From Saprospiraceae bacterium (GTDB taxonomy: Bacteria; Bacteroidota; Bacteroidia; Chitinophagales; Saprospiraceae): a stretch of DNA of 36,186 nucleotides. The notes beneath the pieces were generated by a model. It was not told the origin of the DNA and made no database searches. It saw only the letters and a list, made by a program, of their open reading frames with translations. The stretch lies in assembly GCA_016787525.1 (NCBI GenBank), contig JAEUUP010000167.1, positions 1 through 36,186 on the forward strand, read 5' to 3'. The position numbers and the translations under genes are program-made. Shown piece after piece: positions 15,904 to 26,001 of the stretch; positions within the stretch are counted from its first letter, which is position 1; each line of letters opens with the position of its first letter.

Positions 15904-18900
15904 TTATCGTGCAATTTTTACCTGTTTTGTCACTTCGCGTTTGCCTTCTGGCAACAAACGAATCAGATAAGAGCCAACAGGCATCTCACTCGTGGACACT
16001 TGGATAGGTAAAGCTGAGGCTTTGTCCACTTGTGTCACAGTGATGAGCTTACCCATAGCGTTGTACACCTGAATACCCACGGCACGACCTTCATAAGCCT
16101 TGAGGTCAATGTTCAAAACATCGTCCGCAGGGTTTGGATAGACGTTTGCATCAGATAAATTCGAGAAATTCACCGTTTTAACAGCCGACAAACGTTCGAT
16201 GCCATCGAAATCCACCGTTTTGATGCGGTAATGATTATCGCCTTCGAGCGGATTTGAGTCCACAAAATCGAATAGTGTTGGCGCATCGTTGCCTGTAGAG
16301 GCATTGACTGTACCTAATTTCTGGAATGCACCTGTGTCATCCGCTTTTTCGACCGTGAAATAGTCATTATTCAAACCACCATTGCTAATCCATTGCAATT
16401 TTGCCACTTTATTGTCTGCTTTTGCACTGAAATCGAAGATGGCTTGCGATGCTGCCAAGTAAGTGGTATTGCAAGAGCGCGCCAAGAACTGAGATTGAAT
16501 CGGTTGCCATGTGGCATTAGACGGTGTTTTCCAACTTAAACGCCAGCCATCGCCGCCGCCCCCCTCAGTATGGCGAATTTCAAAGTAATAAAGCTGATTT
16601 GCTTGTAATGTAATCGTTGGAGAGGTCTGAGAAGCATATTTTGTGTATTCAAGTTCGCTTGTCCAACCATTGATATAAGCCCGACGCGACATATCGCCCG
16701 ACAATGAACTGGTTGACAAGAAAAACTCAAGGTTGTCATCACCTGTCACGTTGAACTGATACGTTCCTGTTTGCTGCGGGCAAATATAACCGCGGACACG
16801 ACTTGTATAGTTGTCGCCAATGTTCCAAGGACCTTGCGTATTGCCTTGATAATTGGTGATATTGGGCGAAGTTGTTGGCAATGTAATCGGGAAATTCCAA
16901 TTCATTGAGTACCAACGATCAACTGCGATATTGCCATTAGAGAAACAGTTTGGCGCAGGCGTGACTTCTTCGATACGCCACAACTGATCTGAACCACCTG
17001 TTGCAGACCAAACGCCGATATAGCCTCCTTCAGCCGTGCCACCGTTGATATTGTCCAAATATTTGCCGCTATACACATTTTGAATGCGGTATTCGCAGTT
17101 GCCCATGTTGACTATGCGCCAATATTTAGCGTTGTCGTTGATATTGTCCCACTGATAAGTTCTCGAACCATTGGTAGAGTAGTGGCAAGCCAAAATATCC
17201 TTGCTGTATTGGTTGATAATTTTGTAACTACCGTCACTGTTGAGCGACAATTGCCACTGCATATTCGGTGTTGTGTTGTAAGTATATTGATTGACGTAGG
17301 TATTCACATTGGTATTCAAGGCTTCGAGACCCAATACCTTGCCACTGAGCTTATTGACGAAACGATAAGTCTTAGTTGTGCTGAGCGCAGGGCAAGTAAC
17401 GGTATTTGTGACCGTGACAGTAAAGCTACAAGTTGATGTATTGTTTTTTGCATCCGTTGCTGTGTAAGTTACCGTCGTTGTACCGACAGGGAAACAGAAA
17501 CCAGAAGTGTGTGTGCTTGTGACAGTTGGCGTACCACAGTTGTCAGTTGCCGTCGGTGCTGTCCAAGTCGCTGCTTTACAAGCGTTATTGGTCGTTGTCA
17601 ACGATTGATTGGCAGGACAAGCTGTTAAAGTCGGCTTAGTCACATCAGTTGCACATGGGTCATTTGTAATGGTTACGGTAAAGCTACAAGTTGCTTTGTT
17701 GTTTTTCGCATCAACGGCGGTATAAGTGACAGTTGTTGTGCCAACAGGGAAACAGAAGTTCGTTGCATGCGTACCCGATACTGAGGGGGTACCACAATTG
17801 TCCGTTGCTGTCGGTGCAGTGAAGTTAACTGGCACACACAGACCGTTTGTTGACACTGCTGATTTGTTTGTTGGGCAAGTTGTGCCAAAACTCGGCGGAG
17901 TTACGTCCGAAGCACAAGGATTGACAACCGTAATGGTGAAACTACAGGTTGATTTCAAACCTTTTGCATCGGTTGCCACATAAGTTACAGTCGTTGTACC
18001 AATTGGGAAAGCTGTACCCGATGGGAAATTGTTGACAACAGCAGGTGTACCGCAATTATCACTCGCAACAGGAGCCGTCCAAGTGGCAACACCCGTAGTC
18101 GCCGTGCCAGAAACGTTGATAGTTTGGTTAGCAGGGCAATTAGAGAAGGTGGGTGCTTGAGTATCGTTCGTACAAGGGTTAGTCAAGCAGTAATCATCAA
18201 CAATTAAGCAAGGAACACCTGTTTTGTAGGCGAAAACAATGATGTTTACAGCGTTTGCAGGTGCAGTTGCAGTCATCGAATAAGTTGCATAAGCGGTTGT
18301 TGTTACCCCCCTCAGTACACGAGCCGTAGAAATGACCGTACCACTCGCATCTAAGAAGTCAATACCTACAAAAGCAGACGAAGAAGTCGCTGATGTCTTA
18401 GCCCGTACCGACAAAGTATAAGTGCCACCAATGATTGCATAAGGTTGAGATTTCAATATTTGGTTATCCCCACAAATACTGACCGCTTGTGCGCCCGAAT
18501 TGGCATCATTAACGATGGTTGTGCCTGCACCACCATTTGTCCAGTTGGCAAAATTGCTTTCAAAGCTTTGATTCAAAACAATATTGCCTGCACAAGTAGC
18601 GACATTGCCGACATTGACCGTAATGCCAAAAGAACAAGTCGAAGTATTGCCACTCACGTCCGTTGCCGTATAAATGACGTTCGTTGTACCGATACCAAAC
18701 GCTGCTCCAGAAGCATAATTGGAAGTCACACCAGCTAAAGTACAGTTGTCTGTAGCCGTAGGAGCTGTCCAAGTTGCTGTTGCACTGCTACCATTGGTCG
18801 AGTTGATGGTTTGATTGGCAGGACAAGCCGTCAAAGTGGGTGCTTGTGTATCATTCAGACAAGGATTATTGACTGTAACGTTGAAAGTACATTTTGATGT

Positions 18901-21783
18901 GTTACCTACTTTATCTGAAGCAGAATAAGTGACCGTTGTTGTCCCCAATTTGAAAGTATTGCCCGATTGATGCGAACCGTTCAAGACCACAGGCGAACAA
19001 GCATCGGTCGCTGTGGGTGTTGTCCATGTTGCCGTAGCCGAAGTTCCAGAGGTTGAAACACTGACATTGGCAGGACAAGTTAAAACTGGTCCTGTTACAT
19101 CGCCTGGACAAGGATTTGCCGCAGCCACAGTCACTGTAAAACTACAAGTTGCGCTGTTTCCTTTAGCATCTGTAGCCGTATAAACCACATTTGTTGTACC
19201 CACGTTGAAGATAGAGCCAGAAACAGCCGTACCTGTCAACGTCACAGCACCACAATTGTCAGTTGCCGTTGGCAAAGCCCAATAACCGACCGCACCATTG
19301 ATAGCCGTGTTTTCAGTACCAAAGAAATTGGCAGGGCAATTGACCAAAACAGGTTTGATATTGTCTGTGGCACAAGGGTCAGAAGCCCCATTGACCGTGA
19401 TATTGAAGCTACAAGTGCCTACATTGCCCGAAGGGTCTGTTGCAGTATAAATAACAGTGTTTGTACCGCTTGGGAACGTTGTTCCAGAGTTAAGATTTTG
19501 GCGTACAGTCACAGGATAACAGTTGTCAGATACTGAGGGGGTCGTCCAAACGGCAACCGCGCTGCTTCCATTGGTGGTGATGGTTTGACTTGCAGGACAA
19601 TTGGCGAAAACAGGTGCAACAGCATCCGAAGTTGGGCATGTAACGGTCGAAAAAACCTTAATAACATTCACTTTGAAAATACAATCGGTCGTATTGTTGC
19701 GTGAATCGCGCACCGAAGAAGTCACTTGTGTTGTACCAATCGGGAAAGCCGTACCACTTGTGTGTGTTTCAACCACAGTTGGCACATCATTACAGTTGTC
19801 AACACCCGAAACAGGCGGCCACGTGTGAACAGCTGTATTTCCAGTCGTATAAATAGAAACATCGGTCGGACAATTGCTAACTACAGGTGCAACATTGTCA
19901 AAGACCGTTGTCGGAACGGTACAAGTCAAAGAGTCACCAGTCCGAGTGATGATTTTAAAGTTCGTACTGAGGGATTGCCCGATTTGATTGCAATGGTAAA
20001 CATAGCGATTGACATCATTGGCGAAGTATTGGAAGCCTGCACATTCATCAATACCTATACCTGTCTTAAAACCGCTTTGACCATAGACTTTAGCTTCCCC
20101 CAAAGCATCTGTTCCCGAAGATAAAGACGTTTGGCAAATCGAAGGTGCATTAGAACCTGCACCTTGAATGTGACCACTCAAAGCTAAAATAGCATTGCCT
20201 GTTACAGTACCACGTTGGAAGATAATACCTTTATTCTCAAAACGACCTGTATTATTAATAACGCCACCTACTTTGTTCGAAATGATAGAGCAGGTTTCGT
20301 TAATCATTGTTTTTTGGTTGTTCACAGTTCCTTCATTTTGAATAGAACCTTCACGCACCACAAAAACCTCTGTATTCGTCAAAATACCGCCTACTTTATT
20401 GATAACATCGCCTGCTGCAATGAAATAAGCGTTGTTCGTAATCAAACCTTCATTGAAAACACGTATGATATTGTTGAAAGTACCATTGTTTAGGATAATA
20501 CCAGAAGGTTTGTTGTGAATCTCGTAGTTGTTTGAGATAAAAGCCCCTTTTTGATTCTCAATACGCCCCGTATTTGTCCAAACGCCGCCTGAATTATTCT
20601 CAGTTGTGCCAAAGTTTTTCCAGACAGCACTGTTATTGATAACATTTACATTCTTAATTAAACCATAATTGCAAATACTATCAGTGTTGATAATTTGCCC
20701 ACCTCCCATGGCATCATAAGTACCGTAAACGTCAAATCTATTGGTATTCGTAATCGAACCATTTGTTGTAGCTGTTCCTGATGCTGCAATTTTGAAATAA
20801 CCATTATTGGTAATAGCCGACCCAAACTGCCCTGTCAATGTACTCAAAGTCTCAACACAAAACACGCCACCATCGGCAATATCAATCATATTGGCATTGG
20901 TAAATTGTGCCAGATTCGACACATAGCCAGTTGCTAAAACATTGAATTTGAAACTCGAAATAATAGTTCCTCCCAGCTTGTTATTGATGCGTCCTGCTAC
21001 ATTAACAGTTGCTGAACTTTCTAAGCGACCACCACTTTCGTTATTGAAAATGCCGTTACATGTATGAACCCCATTATTTGTGAATGTTCCAGAGTTTGTA
21101 ACTGTGGTGTTATTGGTAAATGTTCCTAAGTTTTGGAAATTTCCACCATTTGTTAAGGTTGAGCCAACAGCATTGGTAAACGAGCCGCCAAAGTCAATTT
21201 TCCACGTTGCACCTGTCAAGTTTTCAATTGTCTTATTGTTTGTTAAAGTGGCAGGGCAAGAGAAATTTGCACCCAATTTGTTGCTGATGATACCATCATT
21301 GGTAGCTGTACCCAATTGTGACCAAATCGCATGATTGTTGAAAACACCAGTGACCATATTTGCCAATGGTGAATTCGAGTTGACATTGCCATTATTTGTC
21401 AGCGTACCAGAGTTGGTAAAGCCACCAGAACTTGTCATTGTCGCTCCTGAACTGATCGTTAATGTACCTTGATTTTCTAAAGCACCACCACTATTGATGC
21501 TACCCGAGAGCGTCGTTGTGCCTTTATTAATGATAGAACCAAAGTTTGTAACAGCATAGTTGATTGTTAGAGAGCCGTTTATGCAAACTACCGTACTGCC
21601 TACGATGGTTGGCTCATTTCCAACAGCAGGTAAACCATTAGACCAGTTTGCTGCTGTTGACCAATCGCCATTATTGGGTCCGATGTAAATTGTTTGCCCC
21701 CTCAGTATAGAGGCACTCAACATCAAACATAAGACTAAAAATAAAGGCATTCTGTTCCTGTAATTGTAGCTGTGTTGCTTCAT
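15904..21783 (-). CDS. Giant modular secreted adhesin: Asn/Thr-rich beta-helix, HYR, ricin-type lectin, PA14, T9SS sorting domain
   Basis: A 1959-aa surface protein with a signal peptide ending near SILRGQ. Residues about 60-600 are degenerate repeats (GTLTNNGN, GTFTNNTTV) expected to form a beta-helix. About 628-1061 are five HYR domains (pattern CPA...DNC...GTT.V.YTATD..GN..TC.F.V.V), then a carbohydrate-binding-like sandwich (about 1063-1200), three further HYR domains (about 1203-1460), a ricin-type beta-trefoil with QLW-like motifs (about 1465-1605), a PA14 domain (about 1615-1765), a linker module and a type A sorting domain beginning VYPNPADDVLNIDL (about 1881). It probably binds polysaccharide or glycoprotein on the outside of the cell. 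Motif copies at 16561, 17779, 18308, 19531 and 21698, and a one-mismatch copy at 19965. Confidence 0.9.
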   Translation of the reverse strand: MKQHSYNYRNRMPLFLVLCLMLSASILRGQTIYIGPNNGDWSTAANWSNGLPAVGNEPTIVGSTVVCINGSLTINYAVTNFGSIINKGTTTLSGSINSGGALENQGTLTISSGATMTSSGGFTNSGTLTNNGNVNSNSPLANMVTGVFNNHAIWSQLGTATNDGIISNKLGANFSCPATLTNNKTIENLTGATWKIDFGGSFTNAVGSTLTNGGNFQNLGTFTNNTTVTNSGTFTNNGVHTCNGIFNNESGGRLESSATVNVAGRINNKLGGTIISSFKFNVLATGYVSNLAQFTNANMIDIADGGVFCVETLSTLTGQFGSAITNNGYFKIAASGTATTNGSITNTNRFDVYGTYDAMGGGQIINTDSICNYGLIKNVNVINNSAVWKNFGTTENNSGGVWTNTGRIENQKGAFISNNYEIHNKPSGIILNNGTFNNIIRVFNEGLITNNAYFIAAGDVINKVGGILTNTEVFVVREGSIQNEGTVNNQKTMINETCSIISNKVGGVINNTGRFENKGIIFQRGTVTGNAILALSGHIQGAGSNAPSICQTSLSSGTDALGEAKVYGQSGFKTGIGIDECAGFQYFANDVNRYVYHCNQIGQSLSTNFKIITRTGDSLTCTVPTTVFDNVAPVVSNCPTDVSIYTTGNTAVHTWPPVSGVDNCNDVPTVVETHTSGTAFPIGTTQVTSSVRDSRNNTTDCIFKVNVIKVFSTVTCPTSDAVAPVFANCPASQTITTNGSSAVAVWTTPSVSDNCYPVTVRQNLNSGTTFPSGTNTVIYTATDPSGNVGTCSFNITVNGASDPCATDNIKPVLVNCPANFFGTENTAINGAVGYWALPTATDNCGAVTLTGTAVSGSIFNVGTTNVVYTATDAKGNSATCSFTVTVAAANPCPGDVTGPVLTCPANVSVSTSGTSATATWTTPTATDACSPVVLNGSHQSGNTFKLGTTTVTYSASDKVGNTSKCTFNVTVNNPCLNDTQAPTLTACPANQTINSTNGSSATATWTAPTATDNCTLAGVTSNYASGAAFGIGTTNVIYTATDVSGNTSTCSFGITVNVGNVATCAGNIVLNQSFESNFANWTNGGAGTTIVNDANSGAQAVSICGDNQILKSQPYAIIGGTYTLSVRAKTSATSSSAFVGIDFLDASGTVISTARVLRGVTTTAYATYSMTATAPANAVNIIVFAYKTGVPCLIVDDYCLTNPCTNDTQAPTFSNCPANQTINVSGTATTGVATWTAPVASDNCGTPAVVNNFPSGTAFPIGTTTVTYVATDAKGLKSTCSFTITVVNPCASDVTPPSFGTTCPTNKSAVSTNGLCVPVNFTAPTATDNCGTPSVSGTHATNFCFPVGTTTVTYTAVDAKNNKATCSFTVTITNDPCATDVTKPTLTACPANQSLTTTNNACKAATWTAPTATDNCGTPTVTSTHTSGFCFPVGTTTVTYTATDAKNNTSTCSFTVTVTNTVTCPALSTTKTYRFVNKLSGKVLGLEALNTNVNTYVNQYTYNTTPNMQWQLSLNSDGSYKIINQYSKDILACHYSTNGSRTYQWDNINDNAKYWRIVNMGNCEYRIQNVYSGKYLDNINGGTAEGGYIGVWSATGGSDQLWRIEEVTPAPNCFSNGNIAVDRWYSMNWNFPITLPTTSPNITNYQGNTQGPWNIGDNYTSRVRGYICPQQTGTYQFNVTGDDNLEFFLSTSSLSGDMSRRAYINGWTSELEYTKYASQTSPTITLQANQLYYFEIRHTEGGGGDGWRLSWKTPSNATWQPIQSQFLARSCNTTYLAASQAIFDFSAKADNKVAKLQWISNGGLNNDYFTVEKADDTGAFQKLGTVNASTGNDAPTLFDFVDSNPLEGDNHYRIKTVDFDGIERLSAVKTVNFSNLSDANVYPNPADDVLNIDLKAYEGRAVGIQVYNAMGKLITVTQVDKASALPIQVSTSEMPVGSYLIRLLPEGKREVTKQVKIAR

Positions 21784-22040
21784 ATTGTAAGTTTTGTTAA
21801 AGAATGAAATTGGTTAAAAAGGAAATAGCTGGCTTTTGGCACAAAAAGAATTTTGCATGGCACTGGATACCAAGCAGGGGGGAGGAAGACTTGTCATGCA
21901 ACAACATAGAACAAGTAAGTCATCGGTTAGAAAGACTCATTTGTCACAGTTTTAAGTAAAATACTCGGAGAATTTAGTATGCTTAACAGGGCAGTAGGCG
22001 TTAATAGTCATGGATTCCAAAGTTCATTTATCAAACGTCA

Positions 22041-22050
22041 TACTGAGGGG
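22041..22050 (-). repeat. 10-mer motif, intergenic copy (minus orientation)
   Basis: Exact TACTGAGGGG on the plus strand followed by a fifth G, between the adhesin promoter side and the gldC terminator. Confidence 0.85.
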
Positions 22051-22172
22051 GTATTGAGAATAAAGTGTTTTCTCCGTGTTTGTGTCACAAAAATAAACTA
22101 TTTTTTGGGGTTTATTGTGTTTTGCTCTTTCTATTTATTCAAATTAACGTTCTGTGGTTAGACATTATCTTA

Positions 22173-22220
22173 CAAAAAAACAAGATGTAGCTAAAAGTAA
22201 ATACTCAAGCTACATCTTGT
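22173..22220 (-). terminator. Rho-independent terminator of gldC
   Basis: On the minus strand, ACAAGATGTAGCT pairs with AGCTACATCTTGT (13-bp stem, 15-nt loop; plus-strand arms 22180-22192 and 22208-22220), followed by a run of six more T. It lies 25 bp after the gldC stop codon. Confidence 0.85.
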
Positions 22221-22244
22221 AAATGATATATAGAATGCAAAAAA

Positions 22245-22601
22245 CTACTTGTTTTGCTTCAAAATCTCTGTTTTTTCACCAAAATAGTGCGCAAAATGCT
22301 GCATTTGCTCTGCCAACTCTTTGTTGTTTGTCGCCTGATAGTAAGTATTTGCCAAAGTACGCAATGTATCAAACATCAATTTATCCATCTCGACCACCAT
22401 CAGTTCATTGGTGAACAAATCAATTTTTAACGTGTCACGACTCTCCTTATCGAGGAACGACAAGAGCATTGCCTTTGCAGTTTGAATCGGATAACCTGCT
22501 GGAGCATCGGACGATTTCCAATTGATTTCGATTGGATAATTGTCTTTGTTCAGACCAATTTCTATTTCTATTTTCGATTTTTTTACAACTTCTAAATTCA
22601 T
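22245..22601 (-). CDS. gldC: Gliding motility protein GldC
   Basis: A 118-aa soluble protein. The pattern KSKIEIEIGLNKDNYPIEI (8-26), AKAMLLSFLDKESRDTLKIDL (42-62), then a C-terminal helical part with LANTYYQATNN and FAHYFGEK, matches GldC, a small protein found with gliding motility genes in Bacteroidota; its biochemical role is not settled (it is thought to be a cytoplasmic accessory to GldB and the gliding machinery). No other gld or T9SS structural genes are in the window, so it is separated from gldB here. It has its own terminator and a 340-bp upstream gap, so it is probably transcribed alone. I rely on recognition of the family pattern. Confidence 0.82.
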   Translation of the reverse strand: MNLEVVKKSKIEIEIGLNKDNYPIEINWKSSDAPAGYPIQTAKAMLLSFLDKESRDTLKIDLFTNELMVVEMDKLMFDTLRTLANTYYQATNNKELAEQMQHFAHYFGEKTEILKQNK

Positions 22602-22637
22602 TTTTTCTTTTTATTTATAGAATATTTATTTAATAGT

Positions 22638-22895
22638 TTGGTAATTGTTTAGTACCTAAAATAACTTAAAATAGCCGCCTTCGGCGGCAAAGAGACCTTT
22701 TGGAGCGAGATGTTTTATTTTTTCGGCGGCGAAGCCGCCGTTTTTCAACTAAAGAATTACCGAAGTATTGTTATTGCCATTTATTGAAAACTAAGAAAGC
22801 TGATGTTACGCAATGTAGAGGTTACGCACTGTTTTTTGCGTAGCAAAAAACAGTCAGTAATTGTATCGTGCGTAACATCAGTAAATAAAAAAATT
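22638..22895. repeat. Nested foldback region D between gldC and folC
   Basis: GGTAATT near 22641 is matched by AATTACCGAAC near 22893. Inside are GCCGCC-ttc-GGCGGC and CGGCGGC-gaa-GCCGCCG hairpins (22672-22742), with TTTTGGAGCGAGA as in A1/A2, and the outer stem CTGATGTTACGC (22800-22811) with GCGTAACATCAG (22870-22881). Within that stem is ACTG plus the small hairpin TTTTTTGC-gta-GCAAAAAA (22828-22854). The pieces are those of the modular family, but the long hairpin and the GACGTAC word are missing, so this may be a decayed copy. It probably also contains the gldC promoter. Confidence 0.65.
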
Positions 22896-22943
22896 ACCGA
22901 ACTACTGACCAATGACTAATGCCATTTAATGACCAATGATTAT

Positions 22944-24248
22944 TTATATCACTTCCGCAAGCACAAAGATACTACCACCGATATAAATTAAATCATCTGG
23001 CTTCGCCTGTTTTTTAGCGGCGGCTAAAGCCCGTTTTACTGAGGGGTATGTTTTGCCTACTAACCCGAAGGCTTGGGCTTGGTTTTGCAAGGCATCGGCT
23101 TCTAAACCTCTTGGTATATTGGCTTTGCAGAAATAATATGTGGCATGAGTGGGCAATAGACGCAACACTTTTGAAATATCTTTATCCCGAACCATGCCAA
23201 AAACAAAATGCAATCGGTTGAATGTCAATGCTTCCAGTTGATTCATTGCCAATTTTATTCCAGCCTCGTTATGGGCAGAATCGCACAAAATAGTCGGCGA
23301 TTGTCCCAACACTTGCCAACGTCCGATAAATTGTGTCAAGGTTTTCAGACGTCTAAATCCATTTTCAACAGCTTTTTGCCAATCCCCCTCAGTATATTTC
23401 TCAAAAAAGGATAGGGATTGCATCACTTCGACAGTTTGCAAAGTCGTCGCAATGTTTTTGGCTTGATATGCGCCATTCAAATCGGCGTTTAGGCGTTCTA
23501 TTTTGTTTGTTTTTTTATGATGGACTTGAAAAAACGTATTTTCTAATGAGCTTTCAACCAGTTGCACATCAAAATTTTGTGAAGCAAAAACAATAGAGGA
23601 TTGACACTCTTCGGCTTTTTTCAAAAACACAGGTGTTGTTTCATCTTGCTCTTCTCCAATGACGACGAGCGTATGCGGTTTGATGATGCCCGCTTTTTCA
23701 GCAGCAATCAAAGGCAAAGTATCACCCAGCATGTCCATATGATCAAAACTGATATTCGTGATAACCGAAACCAACGGCGAAATAATGTTCGTTGAGTCCA
23801 AACGTCCACCCAAACCAACTTCTACCACGGCAATATCCACCCCCTCAGTAGCGAAGTAGTCAAATGCCATCGCCACAGTCATTTCAAAAAAAGAAGGTTG
23901 AATGTCTGTGAAAAGGTTTTGGTGTTGCGTGACAAACTTTGATACCCATTTTTTAGGTACATACTGTCCATTGATTTTGATGCGCTCTCTAAAATCGCGG
24001 TAATGTGGCGATACGTACAAACCCACTTTCAAACCCAATGATTGTAAAATAGCCGCCAAAAGATGTGAAGTCGAGCCTTTCCCATTTGTACCTGCTACAT
24101 GAATGGTCGGAAATTTGGTTTGAGGTTGTCCTAAAGCATCGCACAGAGCTAAGGTATTTGTCAAGTCTTTTTTAAATGCAGAACTCCCAATGCGTGTGAA
24201 CATAGGCAGTTGGGCGTACATATAATCGAGTGATTCTTGATAAGTCAT
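22944..24248 (-). CDS. folC: Bifunctional folylpolyglutamate synthase / dihydrofolate synthase
   Basis: A 434-aa cytoplasmic Mur-ligase-family enzyme that joins glutamate to dihydropteroate and to folates, using ATP. The start at 24248 (MTYQESLDYMYAQLPMF) is the usual FolC beginning; an open extension of 28 codons upstream is not family-like. Motifs: P-loop GTNGKGS (53-59), SPHYRDFRERI, SFDHMDMLGDTLPLIAAEKAGI and the C-terminal region with DSAHNEAG and HFVFGMVRDKD. The gene follows the TonB-like gene with 136 bp between coding regions, as in many Bacteroidota where folC lies after exbD/tonB genes. Motif copies at 23037 (P-S-V), 23385 (T-E-G) and 23841 (T-E-G). Confidence 0.95.
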   Translation of the reverse strand: MTYQESLDYMYAQLPMFTRIGSSAFKKDLTNTLALCDALGQPQTKFPTIHVAGTNGKGSTSHLLAAILQSLGLKVGLYVSPHYRDFRERIKINGQYVPKKWVSKFVTQHQNLFTDIQPSFFEMTVAMAFDYFATEGVDIAVVEVGLGGRLDSTNIISPLVSVITNISFDHMDMLGDTLPLIAAEKAGIIKPHTLVVIGEEQDETTPVFLKKAEECQSSIVFASQNFDVQLVESSLENTFFQVHHKKTNKIERLNADLNGAYQAKNIATTLQTVEVMQSLSFFEKYTEGDWQKAVENGFRRLKTLTQFIGRWQVLGQSPTILCDSAHNEAGIKLAMNQLEALTFNRLHFVFGMVRDKDISKVLRLLPTHATYYFCKANIPRGLEADALQNQAQAFGLVGKTYPSVKRALAAAKKQAKPDDLIYIGGSIFVLAEVI

Positions 24249-24384
24249 AGTCGTTCGGAGGCACATAAGGTGCATTTGCGTCGCAAAGAAACAAAAAAGG
24301 AGGGACTTTGACATCCCTCCCAAATTAAACATACTATGGAAAACTTAAACTTCATGGAAAAGAAGCCTAATTCTTTATTCAATT

Positions 24385-25368
24385 TTATTTTACAATAAAG
24401 TTGTAAGTGATTGTACCACATTGTCTATCTACACTACCTGCTGCAAATTTGTATTGACGAGCATTGCGTTTTGCGGCCTCAATCAAATCTCCATCAGTTG
24501 TTGTAGAACCTACAGCACTAAAGTCAGCTGAAGTGACATTGCCGTCGGCATCAACGCATACTTTCAAAACAACTTTACCTTGTTTTTGCGAATTTTCTTG
24601 CAAACGCGGTGCAGAACGTACGCCACGACCGCCAAATCCATTCACAGTACCAGCTCCGCGTCCCATACCTTCTAGTACTTTTGAGTTCGGGTCGCCATCG
24701 GGTTGACCTTGATTCCCTGGTTTACCTGTATTGCCTTGACCAGTGCCTGTGCCACCACCGCCGTTAGTCCCGCTACCAGAACCTGTACCAAAACGACCCT
24801 TGAATTTATCTTTAGCTGCTTGCTCTGCTCGTGCTTTTGCATCCGCTTCTGCCTGTTTTCGGGCTTGTTCTGCTTTAGCCGCATCTTCTGCTTGGCGTTT
24901 GGCGCGAGCCGCAGCTTCCGCTTGGTATTTAGCTTCTTCCGCTTTTTGTCTCGCCGCTTCTTGCTGACGACGAATGACTGCTGCATTTGGGTCTTCAGTG
25001 GTCTCGACCTTTCTTGGAGGTGTAGATGGTGTCGAAGGCTTTGAAAAAACAGGTTTTGGTGGCTCTGTTTTTACAGGAGGAGTCGGCGTAGGCTCTGGCG
25101 TGGGTTTCGAGGCGCTATTGCCTGCATCGGGGTCGGGTCTGCCTGGTGCAGGATTGTTGCCACTGCCTTGATTCGGCAAACCCAAAGCAGGCCCGCCACC
25201 TAAGAGGTCTTGTGGCAACTCGACTTGAATTTGCGTATTTTCAATGGGCTTGATGTGTTTTCCCATTGATAAAAAGAACAAACTACCAATTAGTACATGT
25301 ATCGTTAAACTTATTAGTACCGCCTTTTTATTATTTTCGTCTTCCTGTATTTGAACGTTGCGAATCAT
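24385..25368 (-). CDS. TonB/TolA-like energy transducer
   Basis: A 327-aa protein with one N-terminal membrane helix (about 15-34), a proline-rich stretch (about 50-130), an Ala/Lys/Glu/Gln-rich helix like the TolA rod (about 133-192), a glycine-rich stretch (about 195-245) and a C-terminal domain (about 258-327, GKVVLKVCVDADGNVTSADF) of TonB type. It should span the periplasm and pass energy from the ExbB/ExbD channel to outer-membrane partners such as the receptor at 12.6-14.9 kb. The long rod is more TolA-like and the end more TonB-like, so the exact partner is open. It follows two exbD genes with a 209-bp gap that holds a weak hairpin (GAATCTTTA with TAAAGATTC) but no gene. Confidence 0.87.
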   Translation of the reverse strand: MIRNVQIQEDENNKKAVLISLTIHVLIGSLFFLSMGKHIKPIENTQIQVELPQDLLGGGPALGLPNQGSGNNPAPGRPDPDAGNSASKPTPEPTPTPPVKTEPPKPVFSKPSTPSTPPRKVETTEDPNAAVIRRQQEAARQKAEEAKYQAEAAARAKRQAEDAAKAEQARKQAEADAKARAEQAAKDKFKGRFGTGSGSGTNGGGGTGTGQGNTGKPGNQGQPDGDPNSKVLEGMGRGAGTVNGFGGRGVRSAPRLQENSQKQGKVVLKVCVDADGNVTSADFSAVGSTTTDGDLIEAAKRNARQYKFAAGSVDRQCGTITYNFIVK

Positions 25369-25577
25369 TTTTCAGTGATTTACGGTTTTAGAATCTTTAT
25401 TTTTATCAAGAATTAGGTTGAGATTTTCAATCGTTCTCGTTTATCTATAAAGATTCACTTCCAAAAAAATTCCATAAAATTTATACACTCTTTTCACATT
25501 TTAACACCATTTACAATGACTAATGCCTTCTATTGACTAATGAGAATTAAAAGCATTATTCAAGATCTATTCAGAAT

Positions 25578-25982
25578 CTATTCAGAATCTGCGTGTAATA
25601 TGGAAGTGATGCCAAGCGATTGCGTCATATCCAAAATCTGAACTACTTTCTCAACGGGTGCTTTGGTGTCAGGCGAAACAGTGACTTTATAATCTTTCTT
25701 CTTGATTTTGTTACGCTCCAAAAACATCTTTATCTGCTCTGGTTTGTTGGTCACGCCATTCAAAATAAAACCACCGCTGGCAGTGATGCCAATATCGTCT
25801 AAATGTTCAGTCGTAGCAGGTTTATTGACGGCTTTGGCATTAGATGGCAACGTTAGATTCAACGCACTGGGATGCACGAGGGTCGAAACCATCATAAAAA
25901 AGATGAGCAAAATGAAAATAATGTCCGTCATCGAACTCATACCCATTTCGCTACTTATTTCTCTGCGCTCTTTAAGTTTCAT
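25578..25982 (-). CDS. exbD: ExbD/TolR biopolymer transport protein (second copy)
   Basis: A 134-aa inner-membrane protein with a single N-terminal helix (SSMTDIIFILLIFFMMVSTLV) carrying the essential protonatable Asp at D20, and a periplasmic domain ending PDTKAPVEKVVQILDMTQSLG. It works with ExbB to turn proton flow into motion of the TonB-like protein. It is 41 bp downstream of the first exbD; the two differ clearly outside the helix, so this is an old duplication, as is common in Bacteroidota. Confidence 0.93.
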   Translation of the reverse strand: MKLKERREISSEMGMSSMTDIIFILLIFFMMVSTLVHPSALNLTLPSNAKAVNKPATTEHLDDIGITASGGFILNGVTNKPEQIKMFLERNKIKKKDYKVTVSPDTKAPVEKVVQILDMTQSLGITSILHADSE

Positions 25983-26001
25983 TTTTGAAAATTTTAAGCC
26001 A

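Larger units (their letters stand above)
21784..22244. other. Intergenic region upstream of the adhesin, with a motif copy and the gldC terminator
   Basis: This 461-bp gap must hold the adhesin promoter (leftward) near 21.8-21.95 kb, but no clear TAnnTTTG box is seen on the minus strand. It holds an exact motif copy at 22041-22050 and, at its right end, the terminator of gldC. The short frame 21979-22161 shows no recognisable features. Confidence 0.5.
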
